64,000 bases of DNA from Peterkaempfera podocarpi (GCF_042466665.1 NZ_CP162102.1:4464001-4528000), one strand, 5' to 3'; counted from the stretch's first letter, positions 18,593 through 26,937 are shown. Program-made: numbers and translations. Notes: generated from the letters alone by a model not told the origin.

Positions 18593-18901
18593 CTACCAGA
18601 GGCCGCCGAAGAGCCCGCCGTGGGCCAGGCCGATGCCCAGGCCGACCGCGCTTGCGCCAAGGAAGATCACCAGAAGGAACCGCTCCGCGGTGGTCGCCGA
18701 GACGTACTGGCCCCAGGCGCCGGTGATGATGCCGGCGAGGCCGCTCCAGGAGGTCAGCAGATGCAGGTTGTGGAAGAAGGAGGTGATGAAGGCGAGCAGA
18801 CCCAGGACCACGGTCAGCGCGGTGAGGGCGTTCTCCATCGGATGTGGACGGCCGTCGGTGTTGAGGGTGAGCGCCATGGGGCGGCGTACGGCGTGTGCCA
18901 T
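18593..18901 (-). CDS. Small membrane protein of unknown function
   Basis: A 102-residue protein with three hydrophobic helices at about residues 23-45 (ALTVVLGLLAFITSFF), 50-62 and 75-95. The N-terminus MAHAVRRPMALTLNTDGRP is polar. ATG 18901 has GAGGAGG 8 nt upstream; a second ATG at 18877 is possible. A small membrane gene at this place between femX and rpsF is common in Streptomyces. I do not recognise a function. Confidence 0.75.
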   Translation of the reverse strand: MAHAVRRPMALTLNTDGRPHPMENALTALTVVLGLLAFITSFFHNLHLLTSWSGLAGIITGAWGQYVSATTAERFLLVIFLGASAVGLGIGLAHGGLFGGLW

Positions 18902-19218
18902 GGGATCTGCCTCCTCGAGGAGGAATGCGGCGCGCACCGTCCAGTGGCGCCGTCCGGTCACGCACTCTCGGGCAGCGTGGCACAGGCTGCCGCGCCACGC
19001 ATCCGATGCGTACCAGATTGAAGCGATCTGCTCGCGGATTACAAGACCTCGTTCGGGTGCGGGTAGTCTGTTACGTCTGCACCGGTGCATCCACAGGGTG
19101 GCCCGACTGTCAGTGGTCCCCACTACGGTTGGTTCTGTCCTTGCAACCGGCGCCGACGCAACAACCCTCCTGCCACGGAGAGACCGTGGCCGCTGAGTCC
19201 AAAGGAGGTGGGTTCCAC
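18902..19218. other. rpsF leader and promoter region
   Basis: 317 bp before rpsF. TTGAAG (19018-19023) and TACAAG (19040-19045), 16 bp apart, form a candidate promoter. A hairpin GCCACGG-AGAGA-CCGTGGC (19172-19190) lies in the leader, about 10 nt before the AAAGGAGGTG ribosome-binding site. Many bacteria autoregulate this operon through a bS6:bS18-binding leader structure; whether this hairpin serves that purpose is untested. Confidence 0.4.
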
Positions 19219-19509
19219 ATGCGTCACTACGAGGTGATGGTCATCCTCGACCCCTCGGTCGAGGAGCGCGCTGTCTCCCCCCTGATCGAGAACTTCCTCA
19301 ATGTCGTCCGCACCGGCGGCGGCAATGTGGAGAAGGTCGACACCTGGGGCCGTCGTCGCCTGTCGTACGAGATCAACAAGCAGTCCGAGGGCATCTACTC
19401 GGTCATCGACCTCAAGGCTGAGCCTGCGGTCGTCAAGGAGCTCGACCGCCAGCTCAACCTGAGCGAGTCGATTCTCCGGACCAAGGTGCTGCGCCCGGAC
19501 ACCCACTGA
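19219..19509 (+). CDS. rpsF: Ribosomal protein bS6
   Basis: A 96-residue small-subunit protein that pairs with bS18 in the platform of the 30S subunit. It begins MRHYEVMVILDPSVEERAV and has the family motif WGRRRLSYEINKQSEGIYSV. AAAGGAGGTG 9 nt before the ATG is one of the strongest ribosome-binding sites in the window. First gene of the conserved rpsF-ssb-rpsR-rplI operon. Confidence 0.97.
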   Translation: MRHYEVMVILDPSVEERAVSPLIENFLNVVRTGGGNVEKVDTWGRRRLSYEINKQSEGIYSVIDLKAEPAVVKELDRQLNLSESILRTKVLRPDTH

Positions 19510-19553
19510 GCCTGCCGGTCAGCCCCTAGGGGCCCCGACTGTCTCACGCCGCG

Positions 19554-19569
19554 TGTTTCACGTGAAACA
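19554..19569. promoter_or_regulatory. parS: Perfect parS (ParB-binding) site
   Basis: TGTTTCACGTGAAACA is a perfect 16-bp palindrome identical to the bacterial parS consensus. It lies in the rpsF-ssb spacer. ParB loaded here spreads and organises the origin region for segregation during sporulation. It indicates that the window is origin-proximal. Confidence 0.92.
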
Positions 19570-19652
19570 TGCGGTGAGCATCGCAGGACTCCCTCTCCAC
19601 GAGCGGGAGCACTGGGAACGGAACGTCTCCTCCCGAGAGGTCAACCACCACC

Positions 19653-20228
19653 ATGGCAGGCGAGACCGTCATCACCCTCGTCGGCAATCTCGTCGACGAC
19701 CCCGAGCTGCGCTTCACCCCGTCGGGTGCGGCGGTCGCGAAGTTCCGCATCGCGTCCACCCCCCGCACCTTCGACCGTCAGACCAACGAGTGGAAGGACG
19801 GCGAGAGCCTCTTCCTCACGTGCAACGTCTGGCGTCAGCCGGCGGAGAACGTCGCCGAGTCGCTGCAGCGTGGCATGCGCGTGATCGTGCAGGGCCGTCT
19901 GCGTCAGCGGTCGTACGAGACCCGCGAGGGCGAGAAGCGGACCGTCTTCGAGGTCGAGGTCGACGAGGTCGGCCCGAGCCTGCGCTCGGCCACCGCCAAG
20001 GTCACCCGGGCCAACCGGTCCGGCGGCCAGGGCGGCGGATTCGGGGGCGGCGGCCAGCAGGGCGGCGGTGGCTGGGGTGGCAACTCCGGCGGCGGCCAGC
20101 CTTCCGGCGGCCCGTCCGACGACCCCTGGGCGTCCAGCGCCCCGGCGGGCGGCGGACAGCAGGGCGGCGGCGGTGGCGGCTGGGGTGCCCCGGCCGGTGG
20201 CGGCTACTCGGAAGAGCCTCCGTTCTAA
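19653..20228 (+). CDS. ssb: Single-stranded DNA-binding protein
   Basis: A 191-residue SSB. The OB-fold (residues 3-110) starts AGETVITLVGNLVDDPELRF and contains FLTCNVWRQPAENVAESL and GMRVIVQGRLRQRSYETREG. Residues 125-180 form a flexible Gly/Gln/Ser-rich linker with GGGGQQGGGGWG-like repeats. The acidic C-terminal tip EEPPF is the protein-interaction tail that recruits replication and repair partners. Located 143 bp after rpsF, with a parS in the gap, and 98 bp before rpsR. Confidence 0.97.
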   Translation: MAGETVITLVGNLVDDPELRFTPSGAAVAKFRIASTPRTFDRQTNEWKDGESLFLTCNVWRQPAENVAESLQRGMRVIVQGRLRQRSYETREGEKRTVFEVEVDEVGPSLRSATAKVTRANRSGGQGGGFGGGGQQGGGGWGGNSGGGQPSGGPSDDPWASSAPAGGGQQGGGGGGWGAPAGGGYSEEPPF

Positions 20229-20326
20229 GGAGCTCCCCGCTCGGAGATCCTGCGCCAAGCGGACGAGATTTCGTGCGACCCGGGCGGCTGCGGCTGCCCG
20301 GATCGTGAACACCGATGGAGTACATG

Positions 20327-20563
20327 ATGGCGAAGCCGCCTGCGCGCAAGCCCAAGAAGAAGGTTTGCGTGTTCTGCAAGGACAAGATCAACTACGTGGA
20401 CTACAAGGACACGAACCTGCTGCGGAAGTTCATTTCCGACCGCGGCAAGATCCGTGCCCGCCGGGTCACCGGCAACTGCACCCAGCACCAGCGCGACGTC
20501 GCCACCGCTGTCAAGAACAGCCGTGAGATGGCGCTGCTGCCCTACACCTCGACTGCTCGCTGA
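20327..20563 (+). CDS. rpsR: Ribosomal protein bS18
   Basis: A 78-residue protein, MAKPPARKPKKKVCVFC..., partner of bS6. It carries CVFCKD near the N-terminus, part of the zinc-binding cysteine motif seen in C+ paralogues. The start is ATG 20327, with GGAG 6 nt upstream; ATGs at 20315 and 20324 are in frame, but 78 residues matches the family length and N-terminus. It ends MALLPYTSTAR. Confidence 0.96.
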   Translation: MAKPPARKPKKKVCVFCKDKINYVDYKDTNLLRKFISDRGKIRARRVTGNCTQHQRDVATAVKNSREMALLPYTSTAR

Positions 20564-20580
20564 GAGAGGGTGACCGAAGC

Positions 20581-21027
20581 ATGAAGATCATCCTCACCAA
20601 TGAGGTTCCCGGCCTCGGTGTCGCCGGCGACATCGTCGAGGTCAAGGACGGCTACGCCCGCAACTACCTGGTCCCGCGCGGCTTTGCCATCCGCTGGACC
20701 AAGGGCGGCCAGAAGGACGTCGACGCCATCCGTCGCGCCCGCAAGGTCCGTGCCATCCAGTCGCTGGAGCACGCCAACGAGGTCAAGGGCCAGCTCGAGG
20801 GCCTTCAGGTCAAGCTGGCCGTCCGTTCGGGCGACTCCGGCCGCCTGTTCGGCTCGGTGACCCAGGCCGACGTCGTCGAGGCCGTCAAGGCCGCCGGCGG
20901 CCCGTCCGTCGACAAGCGCACCGTCACGATCGCCTCGCCGATCAAGACCGTGGGCTCGCACCGGGTCAGCGTCAAGCTGCACACCGACGTCGAGGCCAAG
21001 CTCGACGTGGCGGTCGTCGCTGCCTGA
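20581..21027 (+). CDS. rplI: Ribosomal protein bL9
   Basis: A 148-residue large-subunit protein. The N-terminal domain MKIILTNEVPGLGVAGDIVEVKDGYARNYL is textbook bL9, followed by the long connecting helix and a C-terminal RNA-binding domain (GRLFGSVTQADV). It is 17 nt after rpsR and is the last gene of the operon; an 18-bp terminator stem follows. Confidence 0.97.
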   Translation: MKIILTNEVPGLGVAGDIVEVKDGYARNYLVPRGFAIRWTKGGQKDVDAIRRARKVRAIQSLEHANEVKGQLEGLQVKLAVRSGDSGRLFGSVTQADVVEAVKAAGGPSVDKRTVTIASPIKTVGSHRVSVKLHTDVEAKLDVAVVAA

Positions 21028-21057
21028 CCTCTGGTCAACGCGGCACACCACGCGGTA

Positions 21058-21096
21058 CCGAGGGCCGGGACTCCCCCAGGGAGTCCCGGCCCTCGG
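21058..21096 (+). terminator. Terminator of the rpsF-rplI operon
   Basis: A perfect 18-bp stem (21058-21075 with 21079-21096) with a CCA loop, 31 nt after rplI. Confidence 0.92.
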
Positions 21097-21311
21097 GCGT
21101 TCCCGGAGGGCGGCCCGGGCTTTCGGTTCCACCCTTCGCTACTCAAACGTGCGGACCCGGATGAGTAGCCGGCTGAGTAACCGCCCCCATCCCGGGGCTG
21201 CCGCGGGCGAGTGACGATGGCTGTGCTCGAACCACCGGGTGCGCGCATGCGTACCCAGGCCGGGCCGGCACCCCGTCCTGCAACGCCCCACTGCTACCAG
21301 CGGAGGTCGCG

Positions 21312-22514
21312 ATGACCGCCCCCCATCGGGCAGCCCGCCGACGTTCGTCCGACCCAGGGCCCGATCCGGACCCCGACTCTGATCCGGACCCCGAACCCGG
21401 GCACGACCCCGCGACATCCGGCGCCTCCTCATCCGGCGCCTCCTCATCCGGCGCCGACGGGGCCCGTGAGGCCGGGATCCCCTGGACCGAGGCCTTCCAC
21501 GCGCTCGAGGACCACTGCCGCCGCGCACCCAGCCGCCACAACACCCAACCCTGGACGCTGGTCTACGAGCGGGACCGGATCACCATCCACTGGCAGCCGG
21601 AACGGCTGCTGCCCTGCACCGACCCCGACCGGCGGGATCTCTTCCTCTCCCTCGGCGCCTTCCTGGAGACCTGCCTGATCGTCGCCTCCGGTGCAGGCCT
21701 CGCCGTACGGGCCGCTGTCGATCTCGACGAAGGCAAGCACCGGGCGGCCCGGCTGCTCCCCGCCGACAGCCGCTACCGCACCCCGTTCACCCTCACCACC
21801 GTGGAGACACGCGGCTGCGCCCGGGGACAGCACCGGCCGGGCCCGCTCACCGGCACCGAGCTCTCGGCCGCCCGCGACCAGCTGGCACCCCTGCCCTTCG
21901 CCCGCTTGGTCCACCTGCACACCCGCGAGATCGCGGCACTGGCCCGCCGCGCCGACCGACGGCTGCTCGCCGACCGCCGAGCCGCCGCCGAACTCCGCAG
22001 CTGGCTGCGGCCCACGGCCCGCCATCCCCGCCATGCCCTGGACGGCCTCAGCGGCCCCGCGCTGGAGCTCACCCCCGCCGGTGCCACTGTCCTGGCCGCA
22101 TGTCTCACCAGCCCGCTCCACCCACTGCTCCGCACGCTCGCCCTGCCGCGGTTGCTGGCCGCCGCCCACCACCGACCGCTCCGGGCCGATGGCAGCGTGC
22201 TGGTCCTGGTGGGCGATGCCTCGGGCCGTCGCGGTCCTGACGCCGCCACGCCACAGGGGCTGATCGAGCACGGCAGGGCCCTGGCCCGTGCCTGGTACGC
22301 GCTGACCGAGCACGGGGTGAGGGTGCACCCGCTGGCCGCGCTGATCGACGACCCCCGTACCGGCCCACTCCTGGCCGCCCGACTGGGCATCGGCGAGGAG
22401 CGGCGGATCCTCTGCGTCTTCCGGGCCGGCCACGCCATGCAGCAGCCCGAGCGCTCCGCCCGTATCCCGGCCGGCGGAGCCGTGATGGGAGAGGGCGGCC
22501 CGGCGCGGCGCTAG
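21312..22514 (+). CDS. Acg-like nitroreductase-fold protein
   Basis: A 400-residue protein. Residues 10-50 contain DPDPDSDPDPEP and two copies of SGASS, a disordered extension. The signature RRAPSRHNTQPWTL (near residue 73) matches the Acg/NfnB-like nitroreductase family, which includes DosR-regulated Rv2032; these have an FMN-reductase fold whose members may sequester rather than reduce substrate. Later motifs are RRDLFLSLGAFLETCL and LIEHGRALARAWYALTEHG. The ATG follows CGGAGG. The TAG stop at 22512 coincides with the left boundary of the MITE-like element, so the original C-terminus may have been altered. Confidence 0.75.
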   Translation: MTAPHRAARRRSSDPGPDPDPDSDPDPEPGHDPATSGASSSGASSSGADGAREAGIPWTEAFHALEDHCRRAPSRHNTQPWTLVYERDRITIHWQPERLLPCTDPDRRDLFLSLGAFLETCLIVASGAGLAVRAAVDLDEGKHRAARLLPADSRYRTPFTLTTVETRGCARGQHRPGPLTGTELSAARDQLAPLPFARLVHLHTREIAALARRADRRLLADRRAAAELRSWLRPTARHPRHALDGLSGPALELTPAGATVLAACLTSPLHPLLRTLALPRLLAAAHHRPLRADGSVLVLVGDASGRRGPDAATPQGLIEHGRALARAWYALTEHGVRVHPLAALIDDPRTGPLLAARLGIGEERRILCVFRAGHAMQQPERSARIPAGGAVMGEGGPARR

Positions 22515-22711
22515 GGTCTGTCCGACCGTTCCCGTCTGGTGCGCGACGCCTGGTACGGCACCTTGCTGCGGTGCCGGAGTCGACCATTCGCGCCGTAGAG
22601 GCGCGCGGCGTCCGGTGCAGGGCCCCTCCTCGCCGAAGGCGGGCAAGGAGGGCGCATCGCAAGGCGGAGGTTCGACCTCGTACGGGGCGTACCCGGTCGG
22701 ACGAGCCCTAG
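22511..22711. mobile_element. MITE-like element flanked by CTAG
   Basis: A 193-bp non-coding segment (22515-22707) bounded on both sides by CTAG (22511-22514 and 22708-22711). Its ends are inverted: GGTCTGTCCGACC on the left and GGTCGGACGAGCC on the right, 10 of 13 positions complementary. The interior contains further hairpins (for example CCTCCTCGCC-GAA-GGCGGGCAAGGAGG) but no open frame. CTAG is a known preferred target of IS5-type (IS427-group) elements, so it probably was mobilised by such a transposase in trans. It supplies TAG stop codons to both flanking genes. Confidence 0.65.
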
Positions 22712-24036
22712 GCTCGCACCGCCCCGGTCACCAGCCATGCACCGGTGCGGGTCCGCCACCCCAGCGAGGCCAGTCGTACGGCCATCGAGAGTGCGATCGC
22801 CCACCAGAGCGCCACCAGACCGCCGCCCAGCGCCGGCACCAGTAGGGCGACGGGGGCGAAGACCGCCAGGGTGACCAACATGGCCCAGGCCAGATAACGG
22901 CCGTCGCCCGCGCCGATCAGCACCCCGTCGAGCACGAAGACCGCCCCGCACAGCGGTTGGGTCACCGCGGAGATCAGCAGCACCGCGGCCAGTCGGTCCT
23001 GGACCGCCGCATCCGGGGTGAAGAGGGGGACATACAGCGGCCGTGCCACCACCAGCAGCAGTCCCAGCACCACCCCGGAGCCGATCCCCCACTGCACCAT
23101 CCGCCGGGTGGCCGCCCGGGCGCCCACCACATCACCCGCTCCGAGGTAGCGGCCGATGATGGCCTGCCCGGCGATGGCGATGGCATCCAGTGCGAATGCC
23201 AGGAAGTTCCACAGGGTCATCGCGACCTGGTGTGCGGCCACCTCCGCGTCCCCCAGCCGGGCGGCCACCGCGGTGGCGATCAGCAGGATCGCACGGAGGC
23301 TCACGGTGCGTACCAGCAGCGGACCGCCCGCCCTGGCACAGGCCCGGATCCCGGCCCGGTCGGGTCGCAGTGTCGCGCCGTGCCGTCGGGCTCCCCGGAC
23401 CACCACCAGGACATAGACGGCCGCCATCCCGCTCTGCGCCAGCACGGTGCCCCATGCCGAACCGGCCACGCCGAGCCCCGCTCCGTACACCAGGCCCAGG
23501 TTGAGCAGCAGATTGGCGGAGAAGCCGGCCAGTGCGACCAGCAGTGGGGTGCGGGTGTTCTGAAGGCCGCGCAGTACGCCGGTCGCGGCGAGCACCGACA
23601 GCATCGCGGGGATGCCGAGGGCGCTGATCCGCAGATAGGTGACGGCGTAGGGAGCCGCTGAGCGCGAGGCGCCGAAGGCGTCGACCAGCAGGGGGGCCGA
23701 TGTCAGTGCCAGCAGTACCAGGACGGCGGAGAGCAGCAGGGCCAGCCAGATGCCGTCGATGCCCTGCTGGATGGCGGCCCTTCGGTCGCCGGCGCCGATC
23801 CGGCGGGCGACGGCTGCGGTGGTGGCGTAGGCGAGGAAGACGAACACCCCGGTGAGGGTGGCCAGCAGGGAGGCAGCGACTCCGAGGCCGGCGAGTTGAG
23901 CGGTGCCCAGATGGCCCACGATGGCCGAGTCGGCCATCAGGAAGAGGGGCTCGGCGACAAGCGCTCCGAACGCCGGCACCGCGAGTGCCAGTATCTCCCG
24001 GTCGTGACGGCGGGGGGTGCTCTCCTGGTCATCCAC
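22708..24036 (-). CDS. MATE family (DinF-like) efflux protein
   Basis: A 442-residue cation-coupled multidrug exporter with 12 hydrophobic helices. It starts from GTG 24036 as MDDQESTPRRHDREILALAVPAFG, a typical MATE opening with ALVAEPLFLMADSAIVGHLG. The second half repeats the pattern (FLAFALDAIAIAGQAIIGRYLGAGD). The DinF/DNA-damage-inducible subfamily is nearest. The stop codon TAG at 22708-22710 belongs to the right CTAG boundary of the inserted element; the C-terminus TGAVRA may thus be truncated or altered. Neighbouring dnaB is divergent. Confidence 0.9.
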   Translation of the reverse strand: MDDQESTPRRHDREILALAVPAFGALVAEPLFLMADSAIVGHLGTAQLAGLGVAASLLATLTGVFVFLAYATTAAVARRIGAGDRRAAIQQGIDGIWLALLLSAVLVLLALTSAPLLVDAFGASRSAAPYAVTYLRISALGIPAMLSVLAATGVLRGLQNTRTPLLVALAGFSANLLLNLGLVYGAGLGVAGSAWGTVLAQSGMAAVYVLVVVRGARRHGATLRPDRAGIRACARAGGPLLVRTVSLRAILLIATAVAARLGDAEVAAHQVAMTLWNFLAFALDAIAIAGQAIIGRYLGAGDVVGARAATRRMVQWGIGSGVVLGLLLVVARPLYVPLFTPDAAVQDRLAAVLLISAVTQPLCGAVFVLDGVLIGAGDGRYLAWAMLVTLAVFAPVALLVPALGGGLVALWWAIALSMAVRLASLGWRTRTGAWLVTGAVRA

Positions 24037-24505
24037 AGGTAAGAGCCTATAGTGCTTCTCGTCTATTACTGCCCACCTCGCGTGGTAGTGATCCCTACAC
24101 CCTTTGTGGCGATCTTCCTGATGGGCTCAGAGAAATTCTCCTGCACAGGGGGTGGATGGAGTAACGGCAGGTCAGCTCGTTGACGCCAGGTAGATCGTGT
24201 GGTTATCCACAGGGGTTTCCCCCAGGCTGTGCACAGGTTGGGGCTCGTTCTCCACAGTCGGTCGCCCTTCATCCACACCCCCTGTGGATAACCGTCTTGG
24301 TGGAGAGGCCGCAGGAGCCTTAGCGTGGACCGTCGCCCCGGCCTGTCGCACCCCGCCCCGGGAGCCTTGCTGTCAGAGGGGTGCCGTAAGAAAGAGATGG
24401 GCGCGCGGCCCACGCGCGGACAGGGAGGCACCGGTATGGAACGCACGACTCCGGCCTCGATCACCCAGTGCCCCTCCCACCCCATCCGCTGAACGGGGAA
24501 GACGC
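24037..24505. other. MATE-dnaB divergent region
   Basis: 469 bp with no convincing gene. It is less GC-rich than its surroundings between 24040 and 24290. Main content is the DnaA-box cluster. The right part (24300-24500) is ordinary GC-rich leader with no structure I can name. Confidence 0.5.
24203..24291. promoter_or_regulatory. DnaA-box cluster upstream of dnaB
   Basis: Four boxes in 89 bp: TTATCCACA (24203-24211, perfect), TTCTCCACA (24248-24256), TCATCCACA (24269-24277) and TGTGGATAA (24283-24291, the perfect box on the minus strand). A further TCATCCACA is at 24029-24037 over the MATE start. A CTGTGCACAG palindrome lies between (24228-24237). Confidence 0.75.
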
Positions 24506-26014
24506 GTGACCGGCCCGCAGTACGACGAACACGACACCCCTCCGCCCCCCGACGACGAGTGGCCCGACGGTCCCGGTGACCGCCTTCCGGTGCCGCGCAA
24601 CCGCCGCGACGGCGGCCGCGGCTCCGACTGGAAGGGTGACCGCGAGTGGAAGGGCGACCGGGACGCCGGCACCAGCCGGGGCGGCGACGCCTTTGAGCGG
24701 GTGCCCCCGCAGGACCTCGCTGCGGAGCAGTCGGTGCTGGGCGGCATGCTCCTGTCCAAGGACGCCATCGCCGACGTGGTGGAGGTCCTCAAGCCCGCCG
24801 ACTACTACCGCCCGGCCCATGAGCTGATCCACGGCGCGATCCTGGACCTCTACGCCCGCGGCGAGCCCGCGGACCCCATCACGGTGGCCGGCGAGCTCAC
24901 CAAGCGCGGCGAGATCACCAGGGTCGGCGGCCCGGCCTATCTGCACACCCTGGTCAACTCCGTGCCCACAGCCGCCAACGCGGAGTACTACGCGGAGATC
25001 GTCCATGAGCGCGCGGTGCTGCGCCGCCTGGTCGAGGCCGGCACCCGGATCGCCGGGATGGGGTACGCCGCCGAGGGCGACGTCGACGAGATCGTCAACG
25101 CAGCGCAGGCGGAGATCTATGCGGTCACCGAGCAGCGCACCAGTGAGGACTACGCCCCGCTCGCCGACATCATGGAGGGCGCCCTCGACGAGATCGAGGC
25201 GATCGGCTCGCGCAGCGGGCAGATGTCGGGCGTCCCCACCGGCTTCACCGATCTGGACTCCCTCACCAACGGGCTGCACCCGGGCCAGATGGTCGTGATC
25301 GCCGCACGTCCCGCGATGGGAAAGAGCACGCTCGCACTGGACTTCGCGCGGGCCTGCTCGATCAAGAACGGCATGCCGAGCGTCATCTTTTCGCTGGAGA
25401 TGGGGCGCAACGAGATCGCCATGCGCCTGCTCTCCGCCGAGGCCAGGGTCGCGCTGCACCATATGCGTTCGGGAAACATGACGGACGAGGACTGGACCCG
25501 GCTCGCCCGCCGGATGCCCGATGTCAGTGCGGCGCCGCTCTACATCGACGACTCGCCCAATCTGTCGATGATGGAGATCCGGGCCAAGTGCCGCCGCCTC
25601 AAGCAGCGCAATGACCTGCGGCTGGTGGTCATCGACTATCTGCAGCTGATGCAGGCCGGCGGCTCGCGCCGGGCCGAGAGCCGGCAGCAGGAGGTCTCGG
25701 AGATGTCCCGGAACCTGAAGCTGCTCGCCAAGGAGCTGGAGCTCCCGGTCATCGCCCTCTCCCAGCTCAACCGTGGCCCCGAGCAGCGGACCGACAAGAA
25801 GCCCATGGTCTCGGACCTCCGTGAGTCCGGCTCGATCGAGCAGGACGCGGACATGGTCATCCTGCTGCACCGTGAGGATGCCTACGAGAAGGAGTCCCCA
25901 CGGGCAGGTGAGGCCGACCTGATCGTCGCCAAGCACCGAAACGGCCCCACAGCGACCATCACCGTGGCCTTCCAGGGCCACTACTCCCGCTTTGTGGACA
26001 TGGCCAACAGCTGA
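24506..26014 (+). CDS. dnaB: Replicative DNA helicase DnaB
   Basis: A 502-residue hexameric 5'-3' helicase at the replication fork. I chose GTG 24506 (MTGPQYDEHD), about 10 nt after GGGGAAG; longer in-frame versions lack homology. Residues 1-70 are a charged, disordered actinobacterial extension with DWKGDREWKGDRDAG. The N-terminal domain follows (VPPQDLAAEQSVLGGMLLS). The RecA-like domain has Walker A ARPAMGKST (about 267-275), SLEMGRNEIAMRLLSAEA, Walker B LVVIDYLQLMQ and LSQLNRGPEQR. No intein interrupts it. The DnaA-box cluster upstream suggests replication-linked control. Confidence 0.97.
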   Translation: MTGPQYDEHDTPPPPDDEWPDGPGDRLPVPRNRRDGGRGSDWKGDREWKGDRDAGTSRGGDAFERVPPQDLAAEQSVLGGMLLSKDAIADVVEVLKPADYYRPAHELIHGAILDLYARGEPADPITVAGELTKRGEITRVGGPAYLHTLVNSVPTAANAEYYAEIVHERAVLRRLVEAGTRIAGMGYAAEGDVDEIVNAAQAEIYAVTEQRTSEDYAPLADIMEGALDEIEAIGSRSGQMSGVPTGFTDLDSLTNGLHPGQMVVIAARPAMGKSTLALDFARACSIKNGMPSVIFSLEMGRNEIAMRLLSAEARVALHHMRSGNMTDEDWTRLARRMPDVSAAPLYIDDSPNLSMMEIRAKCRRLKQRNDLRLVVIDYLQLMQAGGSRRAESRQQEVSEMSRNLKLLAKELELPVIALSQLNRGPEQRTDKKPMVSDLRESGSIEQDADMVILLHREDAYEKESPRAGEADLIVAKHRNGPTATITVAFQGHYSRFVDMANS

Positions 26015-26369
26015 GGCGTAGCTGAGGGGCTTCTGCTCAGCGGCACGCCGTTCCCCGGTGGACCGTTGGTGCTTCCGCGTGGAGGTGCTGCCAGGCGGCG
26101 GCCTTGTGGCTGCCGCGTGCAGCCGAACACGGGCGGCAGTGTGTGCCGGGACCCTCGGCCGCACCGAGCCGTTCCCGCCGATGCCACAGACCGGGAGCCG
26201 CGTGCGGCTTGCCAGTGCAGTCGCCCGGCTGTCGCTGGGGCCGGGCTTCGGCCCGGTCGCGCGGCCTGCTTCTCCATGGACGGTCATCTTGTCCTGGTGT
26301 CCTGGTGTCCTGGTGTCCTGGTGTCCCGGTGCCCCGGCTTCTCGACGGCCCGGTGGCCGGGTGCTCGCG
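26015..26369. other. 355-bp spacer with hairpin and short tandem repeat
   Basis: Between the convergent dnaB and TetR genes. It contains a UUCG-type hairpin, CCGGGC-TTCG-GCCCGG (26241-26256), which may act as a terminator, and an 8-bp tandem repeat. I see no gene. Confidence 0.5.
26292..26331. repeat. 8-bp tandem repeat (TCCTGGTG)
   Basis: Four perfect consecutive copies of TCCTGGTG (26292-26323) and a fifth with one change, TCCCGGTG (26324-26331). Non-coding microsatellite-like array. Confidence 0.9.
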
Positions 26370-26930
26370 TCAGGGCCGGGGTGGCGCAAGCGGGGTTGCG
26401 GCTGCGGCACGGAAGACGTCCTCCGGGTCGCGGCCGCCGATCACGGCGTCCAGGCTCCCGGTGAGCAACAGGGTGGCGAAGCCATGGGCCATCGACCAGG
26501 CGGCGGTGAAGGCCAGCTGCGGATCGGGGCCGCCCAGCGCCGCGACCCCGCCGGCCAGCCGCTCGGCGGTGAGTGAGCGGGCGGCAACGAGCTCCAGGTC
26601 GTCGCTGCGCACCAGGTCGGGGCGGAACATCACCTGGAAGTGCGCTGGATGGCGGGTCGCGAACCGGATGTAGTGCGCCCCCATGTCACGCAGGTCGCTG
26701 CTCTCCGCCAGCTCACCGGCCAGCAGGATGTGGCCTTCGGTGGCGATCGCGGTGAGCAGGCCCGTCCGGTCCCCGAAGTGGTGCGCGGGGGCGGCGTGCG
26801 AGACGCCCGCGCGGCGCGCGAGGTCGCGCAGTGACAGCGCGGACGGTCCCTCGGCGGCGATGACGTCGAGGGCGGCGGCGATCACGGCGCGCCGCAGGTC
26901 TCCGTGGTGGTAAGCGCGCTGGTTGGTCAT
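26370..26930 (-). CDS. TetR/AcrR family transcriptional regulator
   Basis: A 186-residue repressor-type protein. The N-terminal helix-turn-helix (residues 10-60) reads HHGDLRRAVIAAAL...LSLRDLARRAGVSHAAPAHHF. The HHGDL start and the C-terminal ligand domain place it with the WHG-domain TetR group. ATG at 26930; a -10 element ends 7 nt upstream, so the transcript is probably leaderless. It is divergent from the SCO6745-like gene and the two share promoter elements, making this gene its likely target. Confidence 0.92.
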   Translation of the reverse strand: MTNQRAYHHGDLRRAVIAAALDVIAAEGPSALSLRDLARRAGVSHAAPAHHFGDRTGLLTAIATEGHILLAGELAESSDLRDMGAHYIRFATRHPAHFQVMFRPDLVRSDDLELVAARSLTAERLAGGVAALGGPDPQLAFTAAWSMAHGFATLLLTGSLDAVIGGRDPEDVFRAAAATPLAPPRP

Positions 26931-26937
26931 GCACAGC

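Noticed and set aside
22671..22700. tRNA-like GGTTCGA sequence inside the MITE-like element.
   Set aside because: No acceptor stem or cloverleaf can be formed around it.
24066..24485. 139-codon minus-strand frame between the MATE gene and dnaB.
   Set aside because: It spans the DnaA boxes, lacks a ribosome-binding site and has no recognisable features.
26292..26331. CRISPR or iteron array.
   Set aside because: Simple 8-bp microsatellite without spacers or a nearby replication gene in iteron context.
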